From an uncultured Clostridia bacterium (GTDB lineage Bacteria > Bacillota > Clostridia > TANB77 > CAG-465), in assembly GCA_948562205.1 (NCBI GenBank), contig CAOYAN010000012.1, positions 1 through 59,545 on the forward strand: 59,545 bases of DNA, read 5' to 3'. Below are positions 33,835 to 42,667 of the stretch, one piece after another; the first letter of the stretch is position 1, and every line of letters starts with the position of its first letter. The notes beneath the pieces are model-generated. The model did no database searches and was not told where the DNA came from. It saw nothing but the letters and a program-made list of their open reading frames with translations. The position numbers and the translations under genes are program-made.

Positions 33835-34857
33835 TTATTCCTCCCTTAAATCTATAATCTTATAAATATAATTAGTAGCATTATCTTCTATATATAAAGT
33901 TATATATTCTGTATTTTCATCAAATTCTATAATATTATCAACAATATTAACACCTTTGTCCTTTACATCTTCTAAAGAAGATTTAGACTTTAAATATTTT
34001 AATTTAGATACTCCACTAATATCATCTGATACATTACTAAGCTCAATGTATAAATATTTTTCTTCTCCATTATCATAAACTTTCTTATCAGATAAAGAAT
34101 ATGTTGGAATAGTATTGTCAAAATTTATAACATCATATTTTATAGATTTTATTTGATTTTCTTTTAAATAATTAATATTTATATTATAACAACCATCTAT
34201 CCCTTGAACAACATACTTATTATATTCTCCCTCATTTAAATATTCATATATATTTGATATAATATTTCCATCTTTTATTATTGATATACTAATATTCTTA
34301 TATTCTTTTGGTATAAGTATACTTGTACTTATATTTTTATTTGTAAACTTGTTTTCTGACTTTGTAAAAATTATTCCATCATCTATTAAATTCTTATTGT
34401 ATCTTATAACTTTCTTTAATTCATCAGTTAATGTATAGTACATGTTTTTTCCATCACTTATACCAGCAAGATAATATACATTATTACTATTTTTAGATAC
34501 TACATAAAAGTCATTTAAATTTTTTCCTTTTCCAAAAATATTATCTATTTTTCCAAGTTTACCTAAATCTAATTTATACATTGGCAAAATATCCTCTAAT
34601 TTAAATTGATTTCTATATAATTCATCTATTTCATTTATATCAAAATCAATTTTTTCAAGAACAGGAACACTACCATTTTTAATATAATAATTATTTACAT
34701 TCTCTTGAATAAACGATATTTCCGTAGCAAAACTAATTTTTTTTGCATTATTAATACTAGATAGTGCAGATATACTAACTGTTGTAGTGAGTAACACTAT
34801 TATAACTATAGTAACCATTAAAGATACAAGTGATATTCCATTTTTCAATTTAATCAC
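33835..34857 (-). CDS. prepilin-like N-terminus, Ig-like extracellular protein, copy B
   Basis: Paralogue of the 32809 gene: KLKNGISLVSLMVTIVIIVL as the prepilin-like start (no Glu at mature position 5), then KKISFATEISFIQENVNNYY, and a C-terminal beta-rich domain with VSDDISGVSKLKYLK and ENTEYITLYIEDNATNYIY, which match the end of copy C. 340 residues. AGGTGAT site before the start and a 2-base gap to the gene upstream. The three genes form one operon and may make a pilus-like or surface assembly, though no prepilin peptidase or assembly ATPase is in the window. Confidence 0.7.
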   Translation of the reverse strand: MIKLKNGISLVSLMVTIVIIVLLTTTVSISALSSINNAKKISFATEISFIQENVNNYYIKNGSVPVLEKIDFDINEIDELYRNQFKLEDILPMYKLDLGKLGKIDNIFGKGKNLNDFYVVSKNSNNVYYLAGISDGKNMYYTLTDELKKVIRYNKNLIDDGIIFTKSENKFTNKNISTSILIPKEYKNISISIIKDGNIISNIYEYLNEGEYNKYVVQGIDGCYNININYLKENQIKSIKYDVINFDNTIPTYSLSDKKVYDNGEEKYLYIELSNVSDDISGVSKLKYLKSKSSLEDVKDKGVNIVDNIIEFDENTEYITLYIEDNATNYIYKIIDLREE

Positions 34858-34859
34858 CT

Positions 34860-35342
34860 CTATATACCAATCTCATTTTTTAAATCATCTGTTAGTGTAT
34901 AATATTTCATATCACTAATCTTAACACCCATCATATAATATACTTGACCTGTTTCCTTAGAAACAACATATATATCATCTTTAATTTTGCCATTTCCTCT
35001 TTTTACATTTTGAACATCACACTTACTTAAATCTATAACATATAATTTAATAGTATTATAGATTATCTTTTCTTTTTCAAACTCAAATCTATACTTTTCT
35101 TCTATTTGATTTATATCTAAAATATGTTCTTCTGAAATTGGATATTTATTATTTAAAAATTTATACTGTTCAACTAATTTTTGTATTGAATATATCTCCT
35201 TTGCAAAATCTTTTTTTAATGTATCTTCTAAAATACCATTGTATGAAACAATTATAGTAGATGCTAGTATAATCATAACTACTATAGTTATCGAAAGAAC
35301 AATAAGTGATATTCCTTTTTTTCTATTTAATTTATTTAACAT
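34860..35342 (-). CDS. prepilin-like short protein, copy A
   Basis: 160 residues; NRKKGISLIVLSITIVVMII is the prepilin-like start and KEIYSIQKLVEQYKFLNNKY the following helix. Compared with copies B and C it keeps the domain up to the YYTLTDDLKNEI element (B: MYYTLTDELKKVI; C: IYYTLNDELNNFL) and lacks the Ig-like part. Start chosen at the ATG 35342 because AGAGGTAAG precedes it; the longer frame lacks a site. First gene of the operon. Confidence 0.7.
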   Translation of the reverse strand: MLNKLNRKKGISLIVLSITIVVMIILASTIIVSYNGILEDTLKKDFAKEIYSIQKLVEQYKFLNNKYPISEEHILDINQIEEKYRFEFEKEKIIYNTIKLYVIDLSKCDVQNVKRGNGKIKDDIYVVSKETGQVYYMMGVKISDMKYYTLTDDLKNEIGI

Positions 35343-35436
35343 TTTCTTACCTCTAATATACTTATTATATAGACAATACAAACTTTTTTCAATATATATA
35401 CCATTTTTAAATGCTTAATATTATCAAATACAAAAA

Positions 35437-35459
35437 AATAAGGTAGTACATACCTTATT
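35437..35459 (-). terminator. intrinsic terminator of the rimP-truB operon
   Basis: Perfect 9-base arms AATAAGGTA and TACCTTATT, 5-base loop, then seven T on the minus strand. Overlaps the truB stop. Confidence 0.88.
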
Positions 35460-36333
35460 CAACAATATATCTTTTAAGTTTATTATTTTCCACAGTACCA
35501 AGACCACGATACATATTATTAGAATACACTCTAACTATTTTATCACTAGTGTCACATTCAAGTATAACACCATTTAAAAACTTATTATAATCTTCTTTAT
35601 CTAATATTATCTTCTTAGCCTCTTTATAATACTCCTCTATTGATATAATTTTATTTAACATATCAAGATACTCTAAATTTAAGTAATCATATAAAGGAAT
35701 ACTATCTTTTATATCAAAGTTTCCTGTTCTAGTTCTTCTAAGTTCTATCATAGTAGCACCACAACCAATATTTTTGCCAATATCATTCACAAGACTTCTA
35801 ATATATGTTCCTTTAGTACATGTAACATCAAAACTAACTATTTTATCCTTTAGGTTAGTATTAATATTATCTATAGAAAATATCTCTATTTCTCGTGGAG
35901 TAAGCTCTACATCTTTTCCCTCTCTTGCAAGCTCATATGCATGCTTTCCATCAACTCTAATAGCACTATATTTAGGTGGCATTTGAGACTGTCTACCAAC
36001 AAATCTTTTTATTCTCTCTTTTATATATATTTCATCTTTATTTACTACACTTGCAAACATTATTTTTCCAGTAATATCATATGTATCTGTCTCGACTCCA
36101 AGTAACATTTTAACAGTATATGATTTATTTTCAGATGTAATATTGCTAGTAAGTTTTGTAGCTTCTCCAATGCATATTGGAAGTACACCTGTAGCAAGTG
36201 GATCTAATGTTCCAGTATGTCCAACTTTAGTATTTGGAAATATCTTTCTTATAGCATCTACTACATCATGAGAAGTAATACCTTGTGGTTTATCAATATT
36301 TAATATCCCATTTTTAATCTCTTGAAAGTTCAC
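35455..36333 (-). CDS. truB: tRNA pseudouridine-55 synthase
   Basis: Makes pseudouridine 55 in the tRNA T-loop. The catalytic motif VGHTGTLDPLATGVLP holds the active-site Asp, preceded by NIDKPQGITSHDVV; GTYIRSLVNDIG and PPKYSAIRVDGKHAYELAR are family signatures. 292 residues; the C-terminal PUA part is short. Overlaps nrnA by 20 bases. Last gene of the rimP operon, the usual place in Bacillota. Confidence 0.96.
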   Translation of the reverse strand: MNFQEIKNGILNIDKPQGITSHDVVDAIRKIFPNTKVGHTGTLDPLATGVLPICIGEATKLTSNITSENKSYTVKMLLGVETDTYDITGKIMFASVVNKDEIYIKERIKRFVGRQSQMPPKYSAIRVDGKHAYELAREGKDVELTPREIEIFSIDNINTNLKDKIVSFDVTCTKGTYIRSLVNDIGKNIGCGATMIELRRTRTGNFDIKDSIPLYDYLNLEYLDMLNKIISIEEYYKEAKKIILDKEDYNKFLNGVILECDTSDKIVRVYSNNMYRGLGTVENNKLKRYIVE

Positions 36334-37288
36334 TTAACATCACTCCTACAACATCTATTAGTTTTTTCTTTTCTACTCCAATATCCTGTGTCATTGTATA
36401 TCCTGCAGCTCTTGGATGTCCTCCTCCACCAAAGCTTATAGCTATTTTAGAAATATCAACATTTCCACCTGAGCGCATACTAACTTTTAGGGTACCATCA
36501 CTTTTTCCTCTAACATATACAGCAACTTCAGTTCCCTCTACCATTCTTAAATAATTAGTCATTCCCTCAGCATCTTCATCATGAATACCTAAGTTCTTTA
36601 TAGTATCATAATCTACATAACTATACCTTAATTTACCATCATAATATACTTCCATATTATCAATGGTTTTAGCAATAAGCTTTAATTTTGCCTCTTTAAT
36701 AGTATCATTTAACTTTTTACAAATATATGTAGCATTAATTCCCACATCTAAAAGTTCTGCTATAGCTCTATGAGTTGCAGAAGAAGTATTAGAATAATTA
36801 AAACTTCCTGTATCTGTAAGCATTCCAGTATATAATAATGATGCTGAATTTTCATCAAAAGGAATATTTAGATATTTTATAAAATTATATGTAATTTCTG
36901 ATGCTGAAGAAAGTTCATCATTTATATATTGTACATCTCCATATGGATGTGATCTTTGATGATGATCTAGCATAATAACATGTTTTGCCTTGTTATAATC
37001 TTCACTAGATATGGCAAGTCTACCATTATCACTAGCATCTAAGCATATTAATAAATCATATGAATCTTTATCTATAACGGATATAGCATCTTTTATACCT
37101 GGTAAAAATTCAAATACCTCTGAATAACTTGGACAAACTACATGTGCATCTTTTCCTATTTGCTTAAGAGCAAAGTATAGAGCACAAGTAGATCCTATAG
37201 CATCACCATCAGGGTTAATATGAGCTACCATATATATACTATTTGACTTGTCTATTATTTTTTTTGCCTTTTCAAACTCTTCAAACAT
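36314..37288 (-). CDS. nrnA: NrnA-type bifunctional oligoribonuclease/PAP phosphatase
   Basis: DHH/DHHA1 phosphoesterase that degrades nano-RNAs and may hydrolyse pAp. Motifs: HINPDGDAIGSTCA, LICLDASD, MLDHHQRSH, GGGGHPRAAGYTM. 324 residues. Encoded between rbfA and truB as in many Clostridia. A second, more diverged copy is at 6070. Confidence 0.92.
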   Translation of the reverse strand: MFEEFEKAKKIIDKSNSIYMVAHINPDGDAIGSTCALYFALKQIGKDAHVVCPSYSEVFEFLPGIKDAISVIDKDSYDLLICLDASDNGRLAISSEDYNKAKHVIMLDHHQRSHPYGDVQYINDELSSASEITYNFIKYLNIPFDENSASLLYTGMLTDTGSFNYSNTSSATHRAIAELLDVGINATYICKKLNDTIKEAKLKLIAKTIDNMEVYYDGKLRYSYVDYDTIKNLGIHDEDAEGMTNYLRMVEGTEVAVYVRGKSDGTLKVSMRSGGNVDISKIAISFGGGGHPRAAGYTMTQDIGVEKKKLIDVVGVMLSELSRD

Positions 37289-37309
37289 CTTATCACATCC
37301 TACTACAAA

Positions 37310-37666
37310 TTATTCTTTATTTTCATTATCTTTTTTTATTACTTCGTTTATTACTTTATCCATATGAGCACCATATTCCATAGAATCATCTAATTCAAAT
37401 AATAGAGCTGGAATATTTCTCATACGAACTCTTCTACCAAGTTCCATTTTTATAAAGCCACTGGCTTTTTTTAATGCATCAATTACTTTAGTTTTATTTT
37501 GTTTACCAAAAATACTAATATATACTTTAGCATATTTTTGATCAGGAGTAATTTTTACATCAGTTACAGAAATAAGTCCTGTAACTGATGGTTCTTTTAC
37601 TTCATTTAAAATAATGTCACTTAAAGCAATTTTTACATCTTGTTCTAATCTTTCATGTCTTTGCAT
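37310..37666 (-). CDS. rbfA: 30S ribosome-binding factor RbfA
   Basis: Small KH-like fold protein that helps late 30S maturation. Recognisable pattern: RHERLEQDVKIALSDII, ITPDQKYAKVYISIFG, and ASGFIKMELGRRVRMRNIPAL followed by FELDDSMEYGAHMDKVI. 118 residues, normal length. Positioned right after infB. Confidence 0.95.
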   Translation of the reverse strand: MQRHERLEQDVKIALSDIILNEVKEPSVTGLISVTDVKITPDQKYAKVYISIFGKQNKTKVIDALKKASGFIKMELGRRVRMRNIPALLFELDDSMEYGAHMDKVINEVIKKDNENKE

Positions 37667-37681
37667 TATTTTATCCTCACT

Positions 37682-40597
37682 TTATTTTTCTTCTTCCATA
37701 GTAAAGCATTCGAATATATCGCCTTCTTTAATATCACTAAATTTCTCTAGTTTAATACCGCACTCATATCCTTCTGCTACTTCTTTTACATCATCTTTTT
37801 CTCTTTTTAAAGAATCAATTTTTATTTCAAGAAGTACTATAGAATCTCTTACAAGTCTTACCATTGCACCTCTTACTATTTTACCTGATTTTACATAGCA
37901 ACCTGCAACAATACCAACACCTGTAATTTTAAATATTTTTCTAACTTCTGCTGTTCCATGCATAACTTCTTTATATTTTTTAGGCATCATACCTTTTAGT
38001 GCAGTTTCAACAGCATCAATAGCATCATATATAACACTATAAAGTCTTAAATCAACTTTTTCTTTTCTAGCCTGTTCAGCAGCTGTAGCCTCTGGTCTTA
38101 CATTAAATCCAATTATAATTGCATTAGAAACTGATGCAAGTGTTACATCACTTTCTTTTACGCCACCAGTTGATGCGTGTAATATTCTTACTCTTACTTC
38201 ATCATTTGATAGTTTTTCTAAAGACTCTTTTAAAGCTTCAACAGAACCTTGAACATCTGCTTTAAGTATTACATTTAAATCTTTTATCTTGCCTTGTTTA
38301 ATTTGACCAAATAAGTCATCAAGTGTAACCTTACTTCCTTGTTTTATAAGCTCACTACGAGCTTTAGCTTTTCTTTTCTCTATAAGTTGTTTTGCAACTT
38401 TATCATTTTCAACTTCATAGAAAATATCTCCTGTTTGTGGTACATGTGAAAGTCCTAAAACTTCAACTGGAGTAGATGGACCAGCAAATTTTACTTTTCT
38501 TCCTTTATCATCTTTCATCGCACGAATTTTTGCTACCATATCATCTACAACAATTGTATCACCAACATTTAGTTCACCTCTTTGTACAAGCATTGATACT
38601 ATTGTACCTTTAGTTTTATCAAGTCTTGCTTCAAGTACAGTACCTTTTGCTTGTTTATGAGGATTTGCACGTAAGTTTTTCATATCAGCAACAAGTATTA
38701 TCATCTCAAGTAAATTATCAATTCCCTCACCTGTCATAGCAGAGATTGGTACACAAATTGTATCTCCACCCCATTCTTCAGGAACGACTCCTACTTCAAG
38801 TAATTCTTGTTTTACTCTTTCAACATTTGCAGTTGGTTTGTCAATTTTATTTATAGCAACTATTAATGATACACCAGCAGCCTTTGCATGATCAATGGCC
38901 TCAATAGTTTGAGGTTTTATACCATCATCTGCAGCAACTACAATAATTGCAATATCTGTAACTTGTGCTCCTCTAGCTCTCATAGCAGTAAATGCCTCAT
39001 GCCCTGGAGTATCTAAGAAACATACTTCTCTATCATTAATATTTACTTTATATGCACCAATATGTTGAGTAATTCCACCTGCTTCGCCTTCAACTACATT
39101 TGTACTTCTAAGTCTATCTAAAAGTGATGTTTTACCATGATCAACATGACCCATAACAACAACTATTGGAGGTCTTGGTACAAGATCTTCTTCTTTATCT
39201 TCACTCTCATCAAATAGTATATCTTCTTCAGTAACTTTTACTTCCTTTTCAGCTGTAATACCAAATTCTCCAGCAACTAAGTATGCAGTATCAAAATCTA
39301 TATCTTGATTTACTGTTGCAAGTATTCCAAGTGCAAACAATTTCTTAATAACATCAGATGCTTGTTTTTTTATAGCCTCTGCAAATTCTTTTACAGTCAT
39401 AGTCTCTGGTAATTTTACTTCTGTCATAGGTATTATCTTTGTTTGTTTTAATTCGATTTTTTGTTTTTGTTTCTTCTTACTACCATATGATTTTCTACTT
39501 AAATCACTATCTCTTTCATATAGATCTAACATTCCAGATGAGCTATCTACTTCCATACCTCTAAGTTTAGAAGTAGAAACTCTTGAACGTTCTTCACGTA
39601 ATTTATTTTTATCTAGTTTTTCTCTTTTTTGTGTACTTTCATTTTTATCATTATATTTTTTCTTATCTATATTGGTATTATTATATTCTCTTGTCTCTTT
39701 TTGTTCAACTGGTAATTTTTCAGATTGCTTGATAAATTTATTTACTTGATAACTTGTATTATCAGCATTTCTATAATTATTTCTATAATTATTATTTTGT
39801 CTATTACCATTATTTCTAAAGCCATTACTGTTTTGTCTATTAAATCCTGTATTTCCTGTTCTTTTTTCATCACTATCATTTCTATAATTTGATGAATTAT
39901 TTCTATTTTTATTATTATAGTCGTTATCTCTTTGTCCGTTTTTAGGATATCTATTATTATAATTTGGGTTAAATTGGGAATTATAATTTGATTTTTTTCC
40001 TTGTCTATCGTTATTATTTTTTTGATATTTTGTTTCTCTTGTATCATTTTTCATTTTTTCAGTATTTTGATTATTTTCTTTTTCTACATTTTCTACAACT
40101 TCTACTTTTTTTACTTCTTCTTTTTTAGTTTCAACAGGTCTTCCATTTCTTGTTATAACAATATTTGTATTTGTATTTCTATTTGAAGGATATCTTGATT
40201 TTCTATCATTATTTTTCTTATATGGAGAAACTACACCTAAACTATTTCTATCATATTTTTCACGTTTTTCATTATTTTCTATAATAGTTTGACGAGACTT
40301 TTTAACATCTCCTGTTATATTTGTTGTTATTTGCTCAACTTCCTTCTTATCGCCATCAGTATTTATTACTTTAACATTTCTACGTATGATATGTACTTGA
40401 TTTTTACTGTCATTTGATTTTTTATCTTCTTTTACAGCTTTCTTTTTAAAATTTTTCTTCACTTTACTTACATCGCTTTCTTCAAGTGTTGAAAGATGTG
40501 ATTTAACATCAATATTTTCTTTTTTTAACCACTCAATCATTTCAGTATTTGTGACATTTAACTCTTTTGCTAATTCATATACTTTAATTTTTCCCAA
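37682..40597 (-). CDS. infB: translation initiation factor IF-2
   Basis: GTPase that brings fMet-tRNA to the 30S subunit. Order: IF2_N (KVYELAKELNVTNTEMIEWL, residues 4-50); a long disordered linker about 55-370; second IF2_N (MTVKEFAEAIKKQASDVIKK); G domain with GHVDHGKTSLLD at about 482, DTPGHEAFTAMRARG and AINKIDKP; then domains II-IV. 971 residues, longer than usual because of the linker, whose part at about 190-290 is dominated by Asn, Arg, Tyr and Gly. The start codon is TTG at 40597 with a G-rich site before it. Located 2 bases after ylxR. Confidence 0.97.
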   Translation of the reverse strand: MGKIKVYELAKELNVTNTEMIEWLKKENIDVKSHLSTLEESDVSKVKKNFKKKAVKEDKKSNDSKNQVHIIRRNVKVINTDGDKKEVEQITTNITGDVKKSRQTIIENNEKREKYDRNSLGVVSPYKKNNDRKSRYPSNRNTNTNIVITRNGRPVETKKEEVKKVEVVENVEKENNQNTEKMKNDTRETKYQKNNNDRQGKKSNYNSQFNPNYNNRYPKNGQRDNDYNNKNRNNSSNYRNDSDEKRTGNTGFNRQNSNGFRNNGNRQNNNYRNNYRNADNTSYQVNKFIKQSEKLPVEQKETREYNNTNIDKKKYNDKNESTQKREKLDKNKLREERSRVSTSKLRGMEVDSSSGMLDLYERDSDLSRKSYGSKKKQKQKIELKQTKIIPMTEVKLPETMTVKEFAEAIKKQASDVIKKLFALGILATVNQDIDFDTAYLVAGEFGITAEKEVKVTEEDILFDESEDKEEDLVPRPPIVVVMGHVDHGKTSLLDRLRSTNVVEGEAGGITQHIGAYKVNINDREVCFLDTPGHEAFTAMRARGAQVTDIAIIVVAADDGIKPQTIEAIDHAKAAGVSLIVAINKIDKPTANVERVKQELLEVGVVPEEWGGDTICVPISAMTGEGIDNLLEMIILVADMKNLRANPHKQAKGTVLEARLDKTKGTIVSMLVQRGELNVGDTIVVDDMVAKIRAMKDDKGRKVKFAGPSTPVEVLGLSHVPQTGDIFYEVENDKVAKQLIEKRKAKARSELIKQGSKVTLDDLFGQIKQGKIKDLNVILKADVQGSVEALKESLEKLSNDEVRVRILHASTGGVKESDVTLASVSNAIIIGFNVRPEATAAEQARKEKVDLRLYSVIYDAIDAVETALKGMMPKKYKEVMHGTAEVRKIFKITGVGIVAGCYVKSGKIVRGAMVRLVRDSIVLLEIKIDSLKREKDDVKEVAEGYECGIKLEKFSDIKEGDIFECFTMEEEK

Positions 40598-40599
40598 AT

Positions 40600-40866
40600 T
40601 TATTCCCCCACTTCAATTTCTAATTTGTCAATTAATCTTACAAAGCTTTCTTTATTTACACAAACTTTAGATTTAAATTTATTTTTATTAATACATTTTT
40701 TTAAACTTCTCAAGCATTCTATATTCCTACAAATATACATAGCCCTAGAATTAATCTTTTGTTTACTATCATATACTGCACTCATGTCTTCATCTGCTAC
40801 TATTCTTATTAATTTTTCTTTATTATTTCTTCTTCTACAAGCTATACAGCATCTTGTAGGTTCCAT
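40600..40866 (-). CDS. ylxR: YlxR/RnpM RNA-binding protein
   Basis: 88 residues with the conserved RCCIACRRRNNKEKLIRIV motif and the later SRAMYICRN of the YlxR family, reported in other Bacillota as an RNase P modulator (RnpM). Lies between nusA and infB as usual. The L7Ae-like ylxQ gene, normally next, is missing: infB starts 2 bases later. Confidence 0.92.
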   Translation of the reverse strand: MEPTRCCIACRRRNNKEKLIRIVADEDMSAVYDSKQKINSRAMYICRNIECLRSLKKCINKNKFKSKVCVNKESFVRLIDKLEIEVGE

Positions 40867-40880
40867 ATAATCACCTTACT

Positions 40881-41945
40881 TTATTCTATTATTGCTTCTT
40901 TTATTTGAGTCTCAGTTTTTATATCAATTTTCCAGCCAGTAAGAACCGCAGCAAGTCTTACATTTTGACCACCTGCACCTATAGCGTAAGATAGGGCATC
41001 GTCTGGTACAACAACTGTTGCTATTTTTTCTTCATCATTTATATCTATAGCAAGAATTGGCGCTGGAGATATAGCATTTATAATATAACTTGGTATATCT
41101 TCACTATATGGTATAACATCAATTCTTTCTCCATTTAATTCATCAATTATTGGTTGTATTCTCATACCTTTTTTACCAACTAGACTTCCAACTGGATCAA
41201 TATTTTCATCATTAGACCATACAGCAATTTTAGTTCTACTTCCAGACTCTCTTGCAACACCTTTTATTTCAACAATTCCATCAATTATCTCTGGTACTTC
41301 TAATTCAAATAACCTTTTAACAAAATTGGGATCTTTTCTAGATAACACAATTTGTGGACCAAATTTACCAGATTCTGTAACACTTACAACATATGCTTTT
41401 ATTCTTTGATGAGTTTCTAATTTTTCTGTATTTATTTGTTCCTTTAATGGTATTAGAGCTTCAACTCTACCAAGATCCACTATTGTTCCAAATTTATCTG
41501 TTCTTTGAACAACACCTACAACAATTTGACCTTCTTTATCAGAATATTGTGTATATACAAGATTACGTTCAGCCTCTCTTAATCTTTGAACAATAATTTG
41601 TTTTCCTGTAACTGCTGCTATTCTACCAAAGTTTTTAGGTGTAACTTCAACATTTACTGTATCACCAATTTTAGCTCTCTTAGTAATATTTTTAGCATCT
41701 TCTAAAGAAATTTGTAAGTTTTTATCTTCAACTACTTCTACAACTTCTTTTACTGCATAAACTTTTATACTTTGTTCACTTAAATCTACAATAATAGATT
41801 CATTTGTATCATAATTTTTCTTATATGCAGCTTCTAGTGCAAGTTTTAAAGATTCAATTAAATATTCTCTAGTTATACCTTTCTCTTCATAAATTTGATC
41901 GATTGCATTAAAAAGTTCCTTTGAACTAATTTTCTCACTCTTCAT
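40881..41945 (-). CDS. nusA: transcription factor NusA
   Basis: Binds RNA polymerase and nascent RNA, acting in pausing, termination and antitermination. N-terminal domain with ELFNAIDQIYEEKGITREYL; S1 domain around GQIVVGVVQRTDKFGTIVDL; KH1 and KH2 with VGSLVGKKGMRIQPI and AIGAGGQNVRLAAVLTGWKI. 354 residues, the length of Bacillota NusA without the C-terminal acidic repeats. Second gene of the operon. Confidence 0.97.
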   Translation of the reverse strand: MKSEKISSKELFNAIDQIYEEKGITREYLIESLKLALEAAYKKNYDTNESIIVDLSEQSIKVYAVKEVVEVVEDKNLQISLEDAKNITKRAKIGDTVNVEVTPKNFGRIAAVTGKQIIVQRLREAERNLVYTQYSDKEGQIVVGVVQRTDKFGTIVDLGRVEALIPLKEQINTEKLETHQRIKAYVVSVTESGKFGPQIVLSRKDPNFVKRLFELEVPEIIDGIVEIKGVARESGSRTKIAVWSNDENIDPVGSLVGKKGMRIQPIIDELNGERIDVIPYSEDIPSYIINAISPAPILAIDINDEEKIATVVVPDDALSYAIGAGGQNVRLAAVLTGWKIDIKTETQIKEAIIE

Positions 41946-41959
41946 TTTTCTAATTCCCC

Positions 41960-42487
41960 CTATTTTTTATTAAATTTATTTAACTTGTTTAAGTTAATAT
42001 TATCTGAATTTTGTTTTAGTACTGCATCAAAGTCATATACAGTATGTGCAGTTGCAATATCTTTTAAAAATATTTTTTTATCTTTGTTATCAAGTTTTAA
42101 AACAATATATTTTTCTTCGTCACTTACCTCATTTAAAATTCCAGTAAATTCTTTACCATCTTCATCTTTTTTAAATAATTTTACATATATTTCATTATTT
42201 AAATACTTGTTATATAATCTTAAGTTTTTAATTTGTCTTTCAACACCTGGTGAAGATACTTCAAGTACATATTCTCCACTAATAAGCTTATCTACTCTAT
42301 CTTCAACATCCCTACTTACAAGTTCACAATCATCAATAGTTACTATTCCATCTTTTTTATCAAGTACAATTCTTAGGATATTTCTATCTCCCTCTTTTAC
42401 ATACTCAATATACTCAATTTCAAAGCCTAATTCATTAATTCTTACAGATATTTCATTTTCAATTTTATCTTCTATTTTACTCTTCAA
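41960..42487 (-). CDS. rimP: ribosome maturation factor RimP
   Basis: 30S assembly factor. Signature pieces: ILRIVLDKKDGIVTIDDCEL and EYVLEVSSPGVERQIK are diagnostic, followed by the C-terminal SH3-like domain (IYVKLFKKDEDGKEFTGIL). I prefer the TTG at 42487 (175 residues) because AGGTG lies 6 bases before it; the GTG at 42496 is in that site. First gene of the translation operon; promoter at 42560-42588. Confidence 0.94.
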   Translation of the reverse strand: MKSKIEDKIENEISVRINELGFEIEYIEYVKEGDRNILRIVLDKKDGIVTIDDCELVSRDVEDRVDKLISGEYVLEVSSPGVERQIKNLRLYNKYLNNEIYVKLFKKDEDGKEFTGILNEVSDEEKYIVLKLDNKDKKIFLKDIATAHTVYDFDAVLKQNSDNINLNKLNKFNKK

Positions 42488-42510
42488 AAAAATCACCTAC
42501 TACTAAACTT

Positions 42511-42541
42511 AAGTGAGAGGATTTTTGCTACCCTCTCACTT
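42511..42541 (-). promoter_or_regulatory. hairpin in the rimP leader
   Basis: Perfect 10-base arms AAGTGAGAGG and CCTCTCACTT, 11-base loop, lying in the 5' leader between the promoter and the rimP ribosome site. No T run follows in transcript direction, so it is not a standard terminator; possible control or stability element. Confidence 0.55.
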
Positions 42542-42559
42542 CTGCTATTTTCTAGTAAT

Positions 42560-42588
42560 ATTATACTATATAATATGCTAGAATGCAA
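42560..42588 (-). promoter_or_regulatory. promoter of the rimP-nusA-ylxR-infB-rbfA-nrnA-truB operon
   Basis: On the minus strand TTGCAT (42583-42588), 17 bases, TATAAT (42560-42565). Expected start near 42553. Confidence 0.65.
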
Positions 42589-42630
42589 CACTTTAGAAAA
42601 AAATAATGCAAATTTTTGTAAAAAATAAAA

Positions 42631-42656
42631 CGTTGGAGAACTTTCGTTCCCCAACG
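42631..42656 (-). terminator. strong terminator of the 125-residue orphan
   Basis: Arms CGTTGGAGAAC and GTTCCCCAACG with one G-U pair and a 4-base loop, then a T-rich run on the minus strand. Much more GC-rich than other terminators here. Confidence 0.88.
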
Positions 42657-42667
42657 CTTTACTTTCT

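Noticed and set aside
39742..40047. Minus-strand frame inside infB (101 codons, Ile/Lys repeats)
   Set aside because: Shifted frame of the Asn/Arg-rich IF-2 linker; repetitive by consequence.
41985..42506. Plus-strand frame of 173 codons
   Set aside because: Antisense to rimP, which is unmistakable; composition is Ser/Phe/Leu shadow type.
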